A DNA stretch of 64,000 bases from Pseudanabaena minima. GTDB lineage: Bacteria; Cyanobacteriota; Cyanobacteriia; Pseudanabaenales; Pseudanabaenaceae. Location of the stretch: contig NZ_CP159508.1 in NCBI RefSeq assembly GCF_051131155.1, positions 3,720,001 through 3,784,000 on the forward strand, written 5' to 3'. Each line of letters opens with the position of its first letter. The stretch's first letter is position 1. A program made the position numbers and the translations under genes. Shown here one piece after another: positions 17,899-26,470 of the stretch. Under the pieces are notes generated by a model. The model was not told where the DNA came from, made no database searches, and saw only the letters and a program-made list of their open reading frames with translations.

Positions 17899-18321
17899 GT
17901 GGTTATGAGTCCATAAGCCATCAGGTTGAGCAATACCTGCAAATTTAGTGACTTGTGCTAATTCCATAAAATACGCCCATGCCATCCCCAGAGACTCTCC
18001 TTGTAAATCAAAAACCTCTATTAGTCGCCGATCATATAAATTCTCATGAGAAGCCCGATCACTTTGATAATCCTCTAGCTCATCCAATGATTCTAAAATA
18101 CTTGCATCAGGAAATGAGAGCAGATATCCATGCACTTGAGCATTACCGACAGTCATCGCAGGATAGCCCATCGGCAACACAAATAAATCGCCATAGGCGA
18201 TCGCCTGTTGCTGAGAATGGAATTTGCCAGCGCAATATGTTTCAAAATTAGCTTCATTTGGTTTGAGAGTCCCATAGACAAATACGTAACATAGTGCAGT
18301 ATGTGAAGAATCTTGATCCAT
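17887..18321 (-). CDS. Gamma-glutamylcyclotransferase-like (AIG2/GGCT fold) protein
   Basis: The sequence VFVYGTLKPNEANF near the N-terminus is the substrate-loop signature of the GGCT-like fold. The later LDELEDY supplies the conserved catalytic Glu, followed by YDRRLIEV. The protein is 144 residues from the chosen start (ATG at 18321); the frame opens 33 codons further upstream, but that would overlap the divergent Uma2 gene. Family members cyclise gamma-glutamyl amines to 5-oxoproline; the actual substrate cannot be told from sequence. The last codons overlap a palindromic repeat, so the C-terminus (THNHEMF) may have been altered by it. Confidence 0.75.
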   Translation of the reverse strand: MDQDSSHTALCYVFVYGTLKPNEANFETYCAGKFHSQQQAIAYGDLFVLPMGYPAMTVGNAQVHGYLLSFPDASILESLDELEDYQSDRASHENLYDRRLIEVFDLQGESLGMAWAYFMELAQVTKFAGIAQPDGLWTHNHEMF

Positions 18322-18409
18322 CTTTGATCCATTTTTGAAATGATTGAAAATCCCTGAAAGCTTTTGGTGATGTGCTAGGATTACTTCAATGTAATCTCGT
18401 GGAGTTACT

Positions 18410-19237
18410 ATGGAAAGCACTCAAGTAATGGTTAAGCCTGATGCTACCACATCTCAACTCGTTCAATCAATTCCACTTAGTCTACCCGATCATACCCAAC
18501 TGCCAGAATCTGATGGAACCTTTGTGAAAAATTTTCAAGAGCATCCACAAAGTATAGTTTTAACTAGTTCTATTGAACCAATTTTACAAAAACTACATCC
18601 TGATGGAAACTATTGTATTGGGCAAGATAGTGGCATCTATTGGCGGCTAACTGAACCTGCGGAAAAAGGGGCAGAAGCTCCTGACTGGTTTTATGTTGGA
18701 AATGTACCGCCATTAATTGACGGCGAATATCGTCGTTCCTATGTACTGTGGAAAGAGTTTATCGCTCCATTAATTGCAATTGAATTCGTCTCCGGCAATG
18801 GTGCAGAAGAAAGAGATGCGACACCCCCCAATGACAACCAAAAAGCAGGTAAATTTTGGGTTTACGAACAAGCAATTCGGATACCTTACTATGTCATTTT
18901 TGACGCAAGGAGAGCCTTGCTGGACTGTTATCATTTAGTTGATGGTCGCTATGAGAAATCCGTACCTAATCAACGTGGGCATTATCTGATCGCGCCAATG
19001 GGTGTGGAACTGGGGCTTAAAAATGAAGGTGAGACTCTTTGGCTGCGTTGGTGGGATCAGTCTGGGAACTTATTACAGACGGGTGACGAGCGGGCAGCGC
19101 ACTATGAAGCGATCGCAGAGCAGGAACGTTTGGGCAAACAACAGGCTGAAGCGATCGCAGAGCAGGAACGCCAACAAAAGCAAAAGTTAGCAGCTTATTT
19201 AAGGTCAATCGGTATCGATCCTGATGCCATATCCTGA
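18410..19237 (+). CDS. Uma2 family (DUF820) putative restriction endonuclease-like protein
   Basis: The 275-residue protein has the Uma2 PD-(D/E)XK nuclease-like core: APDWFYVG, then IAIEFVSGNGAEERD, and YYVIFD. The C-terminal ~45 residues form a charged helix with two near-identical AEAIAEQER segments, typical of the coiled tail in this very expanded cyanobacterial family. Function in cells is unknown; a nuclease role is inferred from fold only. It is divergent from the GGCT gene, with 88 bases between the chosen starts. Confidence 0.85.
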   Translation: MESTQVMVKPDATTSQLVQSIPLSLPDHTQLPESDGTFVKNFQEHPQSIVLTSSIEPILQKLHPDGNYCIGQDSGIYWRLTEPAEKGAEAPDWFYVGNVPPLIDGEYRRSYVLWKEFIAPLIAIEFVSGNGAEERDATPPNDNQKAGKFWVYEQAIRIPYYVIFDARRALLDCYHLVDGRYEKSVPNQRGHYLIAPMGVELGLKNEGETLWLRWWDQSGNLLQTGDERAAHYEAIAEQERLGKQQAEAIAEQERQQKQKLAAYLRSIGIDPDAIS

Positions 19238-19309
19238 TGCCATATAAATCTTGACTTTATGCTGATGCGATCTCCCTTTCATAATAGCTAGCATTATCTA
19301 GATGCAAGA

Positions 19310-19326
19310 GCGGCGCGAAGCGCTGC
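19310..19326. repeat. Truncated family A core
   Basis: GCGGCGCGAAGCGCTGC is an almost perfect palindrome matching the core of family A. It is followed by CCCTACTC and has no AAACCC arms. It lies in the 184-base gap before the AAA ATPase gene, in which nothing else was recognised. Confidence 0.45.
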
Positions 19327-19421
19327 CCCTACTCACAAATCATTAGATCACTATCGAAAAACTTCTTAGTTCGGGGTTGAGTACAAAACGCTGAAAATGC
19401 TACACATAGGAAATACTGTTA

Positions 19422-21311
19422 ATGAGTAATGACAAAGATAGTTTTAAAGACAAATTTGCTTTCAAAGTGGAAGGCTTTGAATCTCTAGTGGATGATGTTA
19501 AGCAATTACTAAATCTTGATCAACTCATCGATCTTGCTCAAAAACTGGATGAGAAGCAGAAATCTGGCGAAATTCATACTGAGGTAAATGTTACTTCCCG
19601 TCCATTATCCAGCATTCCCCGACGCGGTAATATTCCCCGATCGCCTCGTGCTGCTACAGCAACAGGTGGAAGCAGTGAAGTCACTTCCCCTGATGTGGTC
19701 AAACCTGAAAAAGATAATTCTCCAACCGAAAAACCACAGGCGATCGCGGAACTAGTAGGCGGATTAGGTGACACCCTAGCGCAGTTGCGTGATTTAGTTG
19801 AAATTCCCCTAAAGCGTCCTGATATTTTAGCTAAGTTAGGACTAGAACCACCTAAAGGCATTCTCCTCGTTGGGCCTCCCGGCACTGGCAAAACTCTAAC
19901 AGCGCGATCGCTTGCAACTCTGTTGGGCGTAAATTACATTGCGATCGTGGGACCAGAAATTATTAGTAAATACTACGGTGAAGCCGAAACTCGGTTACGT
20001 CAGGTATTTGAGAAAGCTGCCAAATCTTCACCCTGTTTGATTTTTATCGATGAAATAGATGCTCTCGTTCCTAATAGGGCAAATGTAGAAGGAGAAGTGG
20101 AAAAGCGTCTAGTGGCGCAGTTGCTCGGCTTAATGGATGGATTTGCCGAGACTAAGGGAGTAATCGTGTTAGCAGCGACCAATCGCCCCGATGCGATCGA
20201 TCCTGCCCTCCGTCGTCCTGGACGATTCGATCGCGAGATTATTTTCCCCATACCCGATCGCCATGCGCGTCGTGAAATTCTAGAAATCCATACGCGCTCA
20301 ATGCCTTTGACTGGTGATGTGGATTTAGATGAGATAGCCGATCGCGCCTATGGTTATGTGGGAGCCGATATTAAGGGGCTTTGCCAAGTTGCAGCGACTA
20401 ATGCTTTGCGGCGACAAGTAACCAGCGTGGCGGATATTCCTGAAAACCTTGATGTGAATCGTGCAGACTTTGAATTTGCGTTAAAGCAGGTTCACCCCGC
20501 CGTATTGCGATCGCTGCAAATTCAAGTTCCTACTGTGCAATGGTCTGAAATCGGTGGACTGGCGAAAGTTAAGCAAACTCTTCAGGAAGCGGTAGCAGGC
20601 GCATTAGTTGATCCTGCGCTCTATGCCCATACCCGTGCTAAGGCAACCCGTGGAGTCCTCCTCTATGGACCACCAGGGACAGGCAAGACTTTACTGGCTA
20701 AAGCGATCGCCACTCAAGCCCAAGCAAATTTTATTGCCGTTGCGGGTTCGGAACTACTAACTAAATGGGTTGGAGCTTCTGAACAATCGATTAGACAGTT
20801 ATTTGCTCAAGCACGTCAGGCATCTCCCTGCGTCATATTTATTGATGAGATCGATACGCTTGCACCCGCAAGGGGTAGCTATCAAGGCGACAGTGGAGTA
20901 AGCGATCGCGTGATTGGTCAGTTACTAACTGAACTTGATGGCTTGCAATCGGCTGAAGGACTATTGGTAATTGGCGCAACCAATCGCCGTGATTTTATCG
21001 ATCCTGCACTATTGCGATCAGGGCGCATCGAATTGCACATGATGGTCGATTTACCTGATCGCGACAGCCGCAGTTCGATTTTAGAAGTACATAATCGCGA
21101 TCGCCCCCTTGGCGATCATATCAATTTAGATGTTTGGGCTGACCGTACCGAAAATTGGAATGGAGCCGATCTCGCTTTTTTAAGTAATCGGGCTGCTATT
21201 TTTGCGATCCGTCGTCATCAGCGTGATGCTTCTAATCTGCTTGAAAATCTCAAGATTACCAATGAAGATTTTGAGCAAGCTTTTGCCGAACTTCTCGAAC
21301 AACGAAACTAA
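19422..21311 (+). CDS. Tandem AAA+ ATPase, Cdc48/VAT-like
   Basis: The 629-residue protein has two AAA modules. D1 has Walker A GPPGTGKT (151-158), Walker B FIDEIDAL and arginine finger region RRPGRFDRE. D2 has GPPGTGKT (416-423), FIDEIDTL and the variant LRSGRIELH in place of RPGRFD. Cdc48/p97 proteins unfold or extract protein substrates as hexamers. The first ~120 residues are polar and Pro/Ser-rich, not the double-psi barrel N domain of Cdc48, so substrate or adaptor choice probably differs. The gene is preceded by a 184-base gap and overlaps the convergent small gene by four bases. Confidence 0.85.
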   Translation: MSNDKDSFKDKFAFKVEGFESLVDDVKQLLNLDQLIDLAQKLDEKQKSGEIHTEVNVTSRPLSSIPRRGNIPRSPRAATATGGSSEVTSPDVVKPEKDNSPTEKPQAIAELVGGLGDTLAQLRDLVEIPLKRPDILAKLGLEPPKGILLVGPPGTGKTLTARSLATLLGVNYIAIVGPEIISKYYGEAETRLRQVFEKAAKSSPCLIFIDEIDALVPNRANVEGEVEKRLVAQLLGLMDGFAETKGVIVLAATNRPDAIDPALRRPGRFDREIIFPIPDRHARREILEIHTRSMPLTGDVDLDEIADRAYGYVGADIKGLCQVAATNALRRQVTSVADIPENLDVNRADFEFALKQVHPAVLRSLQIQVPTVQWSEIGGLAKVKQTLQEAVAGALVDPALYAHTRAKATRGVLLYGPPGTGKTLLAKAIATQAQANFIAVAGSELLTKWVGASEQSIRQLFAQARQASPCVIFIDEIDTLAPARGSYQGDSGVSDRVIGQLLTELDGLQSAEGLLVIGATNRRDFIDPALLRSGRIELHMMVDLPDRDSRSSILEVHNRDRPLGDHINLDVWADRTENWNGADLAFLSNRAAIFAIRRHQRDASNLLENLKITNEDFEQAFAELLEQRN

Positions 21312-21598
21312 TATTCAAAAGTCCAAATCGCCCACCCTTTGGAAATAACTGTAATGACATAAGCTGAGGAAAGTCGGCTAGTAATTTTTTGGACTTCAGC
21401 CCAGTCAAAACTAGTGCGAAATAGACTATAGGTAAAGCCGTTGTATGCGATCGCCGCTACGGGTTTATCCAAATCTTCAACTTTAATATGGTGATAGCGA
21501 ATTTCCGCAGGCGTAATTACAAAGTTAGTTGTTTTCCCTCCCAACCGAAATAGCTCATCTTCATCTAAATAGGCGTTTTCATTTTTGTGATCGTTCAT
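21308..21598 (-). CDS. Conserved-looking hypothetical protein (96 aa)
   Basis: I do not recognise this protein. It is soluble and has no signal peptide or membrane segment. It has an acidic N-terminus (MNDHKNENAYLDEDELFRLG) and a beta-rich centre (VAAIAYNGFTYSLFRTSF) ending in WAIWTFEY. The codon use looks like that of neighbouring genes and the frame contains a HIP1 site, so it is probably real. It is convergent with the AAA ATPase and overlaps its stop codon by four bases. Confidence 0.6.
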   Translation of the reverse strand: MNDHKNENAYLDEDELFRLGGKTTNFVITPAEIRYHHIKVEDLDKPVAAIAYNGFTYSLFRTSFDWAEVQKITSRLSSAYVITVISKGWAIWTFEY

Positions 21599-21692
21599 AA
21601 AAGCATCTAGCGGCTTAAAAGTATTCTCTTACTTTAACTTACTGCACTTTGAACTGAGATATAGCTGTCACCACCAGTATTAACTCATGTTA

Positions 21693-21804
21693 TAGCTACC
21701 GTCGATTGTGCTAGTACAAAATCAAAACCCAAGAAGAGAATGGCGGCGCTTCGCGCCGCCATTCTCTTCTTGGGTTTTATGTCCTCATACATTTGGCGAT
21801 AGCT
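21693..21804. repeat. Family A palindromic element (112 bp)
   Basis: The ends are TAGCTACCGTCG and GGCGATAGCTG. The hairpin 21724-21778 has AAAACCC arms, a variable middle GAAGAGAAT and the core GGCGGCGCTTCGCGCCGCC. Another partial end (ATAGCTGTCACCACC) lies just to the left at ~21660. Together with the next two repeats it fills the 418-base gap between two minus-strand genes. Confidence 0.8.
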
Positions 21805-21846
21805 GTACATAGAACTCAGATGATGAATCTCTTGCTGCTAGAAAAG

Positions 21847-21920
21847 CAGGGCAACCAAGGGGGACTTGCCCCTACCCCAATAATTTAGATTTTGTACAGG
21901 CTGTGACCCCGTGCCAGCCC
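21847..21920. repeat. Family C GC-rich inverted repeat
   Basis: AGGGCAACCAAGGGGG and TTGCCCCTACC at left are mirrored imperfectly by CAGGCTGTGACCCCGTGCC at right, around TAATTTAGATTTTG. It is a diverged copy of the element at 38060-38134, and related to the inverted pairs in the 54-55.5 kb array. Confidence 0.65.
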
Positions 21921-21966
21921 TTGATTTCTATGATCGCAGGCATTACTTCTACATAATATCAGTATT

Positions 21967-22018
21967 AACCCAAAAGCATGAGGTGGTGATCTGTGCTGCC
22001 TCATACTTTTTGGGTTTT
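21967..22018. terminator. Degenerate family A hairpin at a stop codon
   Basis: AACCCAAAAGCATGAGG is mirrored by CCTCATACTTTTTGGGTT with a loop replaced by TGGTGATCTGTGCTG. It runs into the stop codon of the minus-strand membrane-protein gene at 22017 and is placed to stop its transcript. Confidence 0.5.
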
Positions 22019-22841
22019 ACGGAAAATCGGAAGAGAATTCTTGTAATTCTGTCATCACTTTCTGGACATCGATCGCAATTTGTAAAGTCGTATCAAAAAT
22101 GCGTCCATACTCCTTGGCTCGATTATTGATCTGGATCGCTTCAAAAGCATTTAAATCAATATCAAAGCGATCGGGATGAAAGTCAGGATGCTCCCGTAAA
22201 ATCCGTTCAGTTTTGAGGGCGCGAACAATGTCATTGCGAGTCATTCTTAAAGCCGAGATCGCTGATTCCCTAGACTCTAATTTAATTGGATTGCCTGCAT
22301 CTTGTAACTGATCGAATACATCAATATCACGGATCGTCTTATTGCATTTGTCAACTTCCGTAAATAGACGCAAAATAACTTTGGGAATACCTTTTTGGCG
22401 ATGTAAATTTTTTGACATTCGCCATTGCTGCATAATTAATCTTGTGAGCAATAAAGCAATAATTCCGCTAGCGATCGCCAATCCAAGGCATAGTAAAATC
22501 ATCCCTAAGGGCGCTCCTGTCAAAACATAAAGCGAATAAATAGCTGCACCTAAAGCCACACAAAAGAAAAGTACAGTTACTTCCACGAATTCGATCGCTA
22601 AGCTCAACGCCCCCAATATCAAACTAATCAAAAAGATCACCCCTGCAATCCGTAGTGGCGGCAAAAAGATGCTAGCAAATGAGATAAAGTTAATCGCGGT
22701 AACCCCTAAGGCGATCGCACGTTGGATCTTGATCTGTCGTGAAGTCAACTTTAGTGATGGCAAAATCTGTTGGCGATCAAAACCTGTCAATTCCAATAGC
22801 TCTGCTTCCGAAATTAATAATCTTTCTAGATCGGTTCTCAT
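22017..22841 (-). CDS. Hypothetical membrane protein with four predicted TM segments
   Basis: I do not recognise the family. From the chosen start (ATG at 22841, with GGTGG ~9 bases upstream) the protein has 274 residues. It has a soluble N-terminus (RTDLERLLISEAELLELTG), about four hydrophobic segments between residues ~40 and ~145, and a helical, charged C-terminal domain of ~125 residues. The frame extends upstream to 22955, but that part runs into the arm of a palindromic repeat, so it is not credible; ATGs at 22859 and 22856 are alternatives. There is no neighbouring gene of obvious relation. Confidence 0.6.
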   Translation of the reverse strand: MRTDLERLLISEAELLELTGFDRQQILPSLKLTSRQIKIQRAIALGVTAINFISFASIFLPPLRIAGVIFLISLILGALSLAIEFVEVTVLFFCVALGAAIYSLYVLTGAPLGMILLCLGLAIASGIIALLLTRLIMQQWRMSKNLHRQKGIPKVILRLFTEVDKCNKTIRDIDVFDQLQDAGNPIKLESRESAISALRMTRNDIVRALKTERILREHPDFHPDRFDIDLNAFEAIQINNRAKEYGRIFDTTLQIAIDVQKVMTELQEFSSDFP

Positions 22842-22947
22842 AATTGTCGCCACCATCATTTTTGTGAGGACTGACAAGGGGCTTAAGCCACTTGTCTTGG
22901 CTGTTAATAACTTTGTAAAAAAGCTATTACACCAATTTTCGATCAAG

Positions 22948-23037
22948 CGAACCAAGAGATGTTTTGAAAGTGTTGCTTCGCAACACTTTCAAAACATCTC
23001 TTGGTTCGGGTTACAGCGCTTTGCGCTTCAACCCGAA
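22948..23037. repeat. Family B palindromic element with a second small hairpin
   Basis: The main hairpin (22948-23008) pairs CGAACCAAGAGATGTTTTG... with its complement around GTGTTGCTTCGCAACAC. TTCGGGTT...AACCCGAA (23003-23037) encloses the family B tail ACAGCGCTTTGCGC. It separates the DUF3386 gene from the membrane-protein gene. Confidence 0.75.
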
Positions 23038-23043
23038 CACACT

Positions 23044-23760
23044 CTAGCCGAGTAGCTGGATATCACTGAAGATAATTTCGTAGTTTTTAGTTTGACCTTG
23101 CTCGTTAGATTGCACAATTTGTTTGGTCATCACATAGTAATTACCGAGCTTTTCGTAGATATCCTCAAAACGAGCTTGACGCACGATTTCATCATTCATT
23201 GGATTACGAAACACCGCAGTATAAAGAGATGAGATATAACCTTCGCCAGTATCCAAGTGACCAAGGTGATTAATCACAAATCCAATCCGTCCCATCACGC
23301 GGCTGACCATTGAGATCTCTTTGCCACGGACTTTGTAGTTTGATCCCATTGAGTCACCAGTAACCAAGATTTCTACGGCTCCCGACTCATCGGTTGCGCC
23401 AAGATTAAAGGATGATTTGCCATGGGCTTCGTCAAAGGTTTTACGCTTGCGATGGGTCACTACATCTCGTAGTTGGTTGTATAGCCATTCTTGACCTTCA
23501 TCCACAGAAACTGTCTTTTCTTCGCCGCTAGGGGTGCGGGTGGTGCGCTCAATCAGTTGTGGTTCGTCCATACTTACTTCAACGGTCAAGTCTGGCGCAA
23601 TTTTTGCCTTGCCAGTACGGGCTACGCCATCGATCGCTACGGATACATTGGCAGTTAAGCCTGGAAAATTATGATCCCATGTATAGCGATTTTCGTAAGC
23701 AGCCTGAAACAGGTCACGGGCGCTAGTATCAGATTGAGTATTAGGTGCTGCTGTAACCAT
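23044..23760 (-). CDS. DUF3386 domain protein
   Basis: The 238-residue soluble protein matches the cyanobacterial DUF3386 family as remembered: SARDLFQAAYENRYTWD..FPG near the N-terminus, RKRKTFDEAHGKSSF in the middle, DTGEGYISSLYTAVF, and FEDIYEKLGNYYVMTKQI toward the end. The family is widespread in cyanobacteria and plastid-bearing lineages, and its function is unknown to me. No signal peptide is evident. The gene stands alone between two repeat clusters. Confidence 0.85.
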   Translation of the reverse strand: MVTAAPNTQSDTSARDLFQAAYENRYTWDHNFPGLTANVSVAIDGVARTGKAKIAPDLTVEVSMDEPQLIERTTRTPSGEEKTVSVDEGQEWLYNQLRDVVTHRKRKTFDEAHGKSSFNLGATDESGAVEILVTGDSMGSNYKVRGKEISMVSRVMGRIGFVINHLGHLDTGEGYISSLYTAVFRNPMNDEIVRQARFEDIYEKLGNYYVMTKQIVQSNEQGQTKNYEIIFSDIQLLG

Positions 23761-23835
23761 TTTTTGTTAAAGGTATTAAGGATTTTTATATTTTGATTGC
23801 ATAGCTAATATAGCAATCTCAGCTATACAATCATC

Positions 23836-23879
23836 AAAAAACTGTAGTGGCAATTCATGAATTGCCACTACAGTTTTTT
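23836..23879. terminator. 44-bp perfect palindrome with A and T tails
   Basis: AAAAAACTGTAGTGGCAATT and its exact complement meet at CATG. The stem is followed by TTTTTT on both strands, the form of a bidirectional intrinsic terminator. It lies upstream of the DUF3386 start and downstream of the DUF3352 gene, so it probably ends the DUF3352 transcript. Confidence 0.65.
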
Positions 23880-23892
23880 GAGATCTATCTGA

Positions 23893-24038
23893 TGTTACGT
23901 GGAAGTTTCTAAGACCCTCACCCCTAGCCCCTCTCCCAAAGGGCGAGGGGAACAAGAATTTTCTGGATTCTTCTCCCCCTCTCCTCTTTGGGAGAGGGGG
24001 CTGGGGGGTGAGGGCAATCTTCATTCCGCGTAACATTC
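23893..24038. repeat. Long imperfect inverted repeat, CT/GA-rich
   Basis: GACCCTCACCCCTAGCCCC at left is mirrored by CTGGGGGGTGAGGG at right, with inner complementary CTCTCCC/GGGAGAG blocks. The outer ends GATGTTACGTGGAAG and CTTCATTCCGCGTAACATT are also complementary. This is a common cyanobacterial MITE-like type, different from families A-C. Confidence 0.7.
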
Positions 24039-24048
24039 AGATCTATAT

Positions 24049-25767
24049 CTAATTGCCAGGGGTGGGCTTCAGCGTAAATAGGAAATCTAGGCGGGTAGTT
24101 TTGGCATCGACATTGGTGGAAGTTACGGCAATGCCGTTAATGGCATCAAGTACAGACCGAATTTCAGTAAAACTGGGATTAGACTTGACTTCAGGCGGCA
24201 AGAGGCGATCGGCAAGGGAAAGTGCCGTAGTCATATTTAGATAGAAGTAGCCGCCATTGGATTTAGGAATGTCGGTAGTGAGAATTTTGAAAGAACTACT
24301 TTGAGGTAAATTGTTGGCAGGAGTCGGCACAAAGGTATTGGCAAGATCGCCCATAGACCAGAACACAAAGTTATTATCTAACGTGCCGCGTGTTGCCACA
24401 TTGGTATTACCGATCGCCCAAGTAATCACCGATTTATCACCAATTTGCTTGGGTTTAAGATCAACTCCTTTAGGCAGTAGTCCGCCAGAATTCGTTTGGG
24501 CAACCTTATCGATTTTATCAAGGGCTGTTTTGGCTGCATTCTGATCACTGGCTTGAGCGAGCGCTACAAATCCAAACCCTGGATTCGCTAAGATACCTTG
24601 ATTATTAGGAATAGCGGCGATCGCAAACTCACCATTCATCCATTTGAGAATGTCCTGATCGAGATCGAGTTTAGTACTATCCTTTACAGCTTTGCGAATC
24701 TGATCGATCAGTTGTGCGGAACTGGAATTTCCCTTGGCTTGGGCAACTAGCGATTGCCATGACTGATAGAGATTTACTCCCGAAACTAATAAAAAGGTTT
24801 CCTGTGGTAAGAGATTGAGAACCTTGGCTTCATTATTGGCAAGGGGATTAGAATTATCATTTTTGAGATAAGTATTAATCTCAAACCGCAAACCTTCTTT
24901 CTGCGTACCACCCGTCAAAGTCATCGCATCTAGCTCTCGCTTGGACTGCGCGATCGCCGCTTCGTTGAGATTGAGATTAGCTTGTGAGCCAATAAACTCA
25001 AGGGCAACTTCCCCATCTAAATAAACCTGTAACAATGGTTCAACTAGTTTCGTTTGATTAGTCGCACCATAAATCTTGGCAAAGATTGGTTTCTTGGCAA
25101 GAGATGGATTACTACCCTTATAGGTATCGATCGCCTGTTGGATCACTGTGGGGCTAGTGGCGATCGCCACATATTGTCCACCAATGTCTGCCGTCACCAC
25201 ACTGTTGTTTGGGTCGCGAGTAGGAGACTCGTAATAGGTGACATCCTTATACTGCTTAGCAGTAAATTTTGCCCCTTGTTGTGCCAATGCCCCACGATAT
25301 TTTGACAAAAAAGCATCAGACTTGCTGCGATCGCGGGTTGGGGCAATGACTAAGGTTGCCGCAGGTGCTTGTGGCTGCGCCGCATTTGGGACAAGCGCCG
25401 TAATGATATAACCCTCTAACCAAGGCTGCACATCGCGACTATATTCAGTTTTGCTCTGGACTAGCAAAGAATTTAACGGTGACTTGGTAATACTTTCACT
25501 GATCAGCTTTTGCGAGGCGGGTGTGCCAAATTGCGCCAGTTTATTCCAAGGCTCAACTTTGGTATTAAAAGCCATCACCACTTGTGCTTCTTGAGGGATT
25601 GCCGCCGCCGCGCCTAAAATCCCTTTAATCGCCTGCGCTTTTTGCGTAAAATAGAAATACGCACCCCCTGCGCCTGCGGCGATCACGGCTGCCCCAATAC
25701 CGATATACATCAGCATTGCTGATTGCTTTTGTTTAGCAGATTTGTTGGTTCTAGATGACTTCGACAT
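24049..25767 (-). CDS. DUF3352 domain protein, membrane-anchored
   Basis: The 572-residue protein has a short basic N-terminus, one membrane segment (~18-42, YIGIGAAVIAAGAGGAYFYF) and a large extracytoplasmic domain. The segments GILGAAAAIPQEAQVVMAFNTK, SRDVQPWLEGYIITALVP and SPTVIQQAIDTYKG are typical of cyanobacterial DUF3352 proteins, from memory. The function of the family is unknown. It has no catalytic motif that I can see. It stands alone, with its 3' end facing a repeat cluster and a 703-base gap upstream. Confidence 0.85.
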   Translation of the reverse strand: MSKSSRTNKSAKQKQSAMLMYIGIGAAVIAAGAGGAYFYFTQKAQAIKGILGAAAAIPQEAQVVMAFNTKVEPWNKLAQFGTPASQKLISESITKSPLNSLLVQSKTEYSRDVQPWLEGYIITALVPNAAQPQAPAATLVIAPTRDRSKSDAFLSKYRGALAQQGAKFTAKQYKDVTYYESPTRDPNNSVVTADIGGQYVAIATSPTVIQQAIDTYKGSNPSLAKKPIFAKIYGATNQTKLVEPLLQVYLDGEVALEFIGSQANLNLNEAAIAQSKRELDAMTLTGGTQKEGLRFEINTYLKNDNSNPLANNEAKVLNLLPQETFLLVSGVNLYQSWQSLVAQAKGNSSSAQLIDQIRKAVKDSTKLDLDQDILKWMNGEFAIAAIPNNQGILANPGFGFVALAQASDQNAAKTALDKIDKVAQTNSGGLLPKGVDLKPKQIGDKSVITWAIGNTNVATRGTLDNNFVFWSMGDLANTFVPTPANNLPQSSSFKILTTDIPKSNGGYFYLNMTTALSLADRLLPPEVKSNPSFTEIRSVLDAINGIAVTSTNVDAKTTRLDFLFTLKPTPGN

Positions 25768-25899
25768 GGGTATGGAATAAACCTAAAAGTTGCAAGATGT
25801 TAAGCTCCAAGTCTCAATCAAGATACTACAGAATCGGACACAAATCGTCAGAGTACTAATCGCTACATAATATATGGGGGCATAATTGAAACCCAGTGC

Positions 25900-25940
25900 T
25901 AAAACCTATGATGCAGTCTGTGCGTGCGTCATAGGTTTTA
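25900..25940. repeat. Palindromic hairpin, 41 bp
   Basis: TAAAACCTATGATGCA pairs with TGCGTCATAGGTTTTA (one mismatch) around GTCTGTGCG. It is one of three hairpins in the 703-base gap between the DUF3352 and PatA-like genes. Confidence 0.6.
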
Positions 25941-26000
25941 GAGTTTTCTATTCATCGCCTACCTACCTATAGCAAAAAAAGAGTTAGCTAGTACAACCCA

Positions 26001-26053
26001 AAACCCAAGAATCGAGTGGCGGCGAGAAGCACCGCCACTCGATTCTTGGGTTT
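26001..26053. repeat. Family A palindrome, variant ends
   Basis: AAACCCAAGAATCGAGTGG and complement surround CGGCGAGAAGCACCG. The right flank, TATGTCCTAAGCAAAACTTGC, is the same variant end seen next to the copy at the right edge of the window (63912-63940), not the TAGCTGTCGCC end. Confidence 0.75.
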
Positions 26054-26085
26054 TATGTCCTAAGCAAAACTTGCTTTGCTATATA

Positions 26086-26197
26086 TAGCTGTCGCCATTC
26101 TTGTTAGGACTTAAAACCGAAATAGTGTGAGGCGGCGCGAAGCGCCGCCTCACACTATTTCGGTTTTGATTTATCCTGATACAGGTGGCGATAGCTA
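26086..26197. repeat. Family A palindromic element, full length (112 bp)
   Basis: The terminal repeats are TAGCTGTCGCCATTC and GGTGGCGATAGCTA. The hairpin 26113-26167 carries the core GGCGGCGCGAAGCGCCGCC and middle TAGTGTGA. The outer pair has changed from CCC/GGG to CCG/CGG on both arms, a paired change relative to 6153-6263, which is otherwise its reverse complement. Confidence 0.85.
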
Positions 26198-26283
26198 TAA
26201 AAACAATTTCTGATAAAAATCTGTCTTTGGTATATTTTTATCAAAATTGCTTTGTTTTTTCAATTCTTGTAATGCTAAGCGAT

Positions 26284-26338
26284 TTGATAATGAGAATTGC
26301 CAAATGAAACCTCAAAAATCGACTTGATAATGAGAATT
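26284..26338 (+). promoter_or_regulatory. 15-bp direct repeat, Fur-box-like, before the PatA-like gene
   Basis: TTGATAATGAGAATT occurs exactly twice (26284-26298 and 26324-26338), 40 bp apart. Each begins with GATAATGA, the first eight bases of the Fur consensus. A small palindrome, TATTCTTTTGAATA (26343-26356), follows. The pair lies ~130-190 bases before the start codon. Iron control by a Fur-type regulator is inference; another dimeric regulator could use the same repeat. Confidence 0.4.
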
Positions 26339-26470
26339 ACTGTATTCTTTTGAATATAGTTTTATCGAAAAAAAAGCTTTTAATAGCAAGCTCATCTTGT
26401 TTTTGAAAAGCTGCTTTTTTTCTATCCTTGAAACTAGATAGCTCAATTTCATAGGACGTATAGATGACAC

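Noticed and set aside
22842..22955. Longer N-terminus of the membrane protein
   Set aside because: The extra codons start in the arm of a palindromic repeat with a TTG start and no ribosome-binding site.
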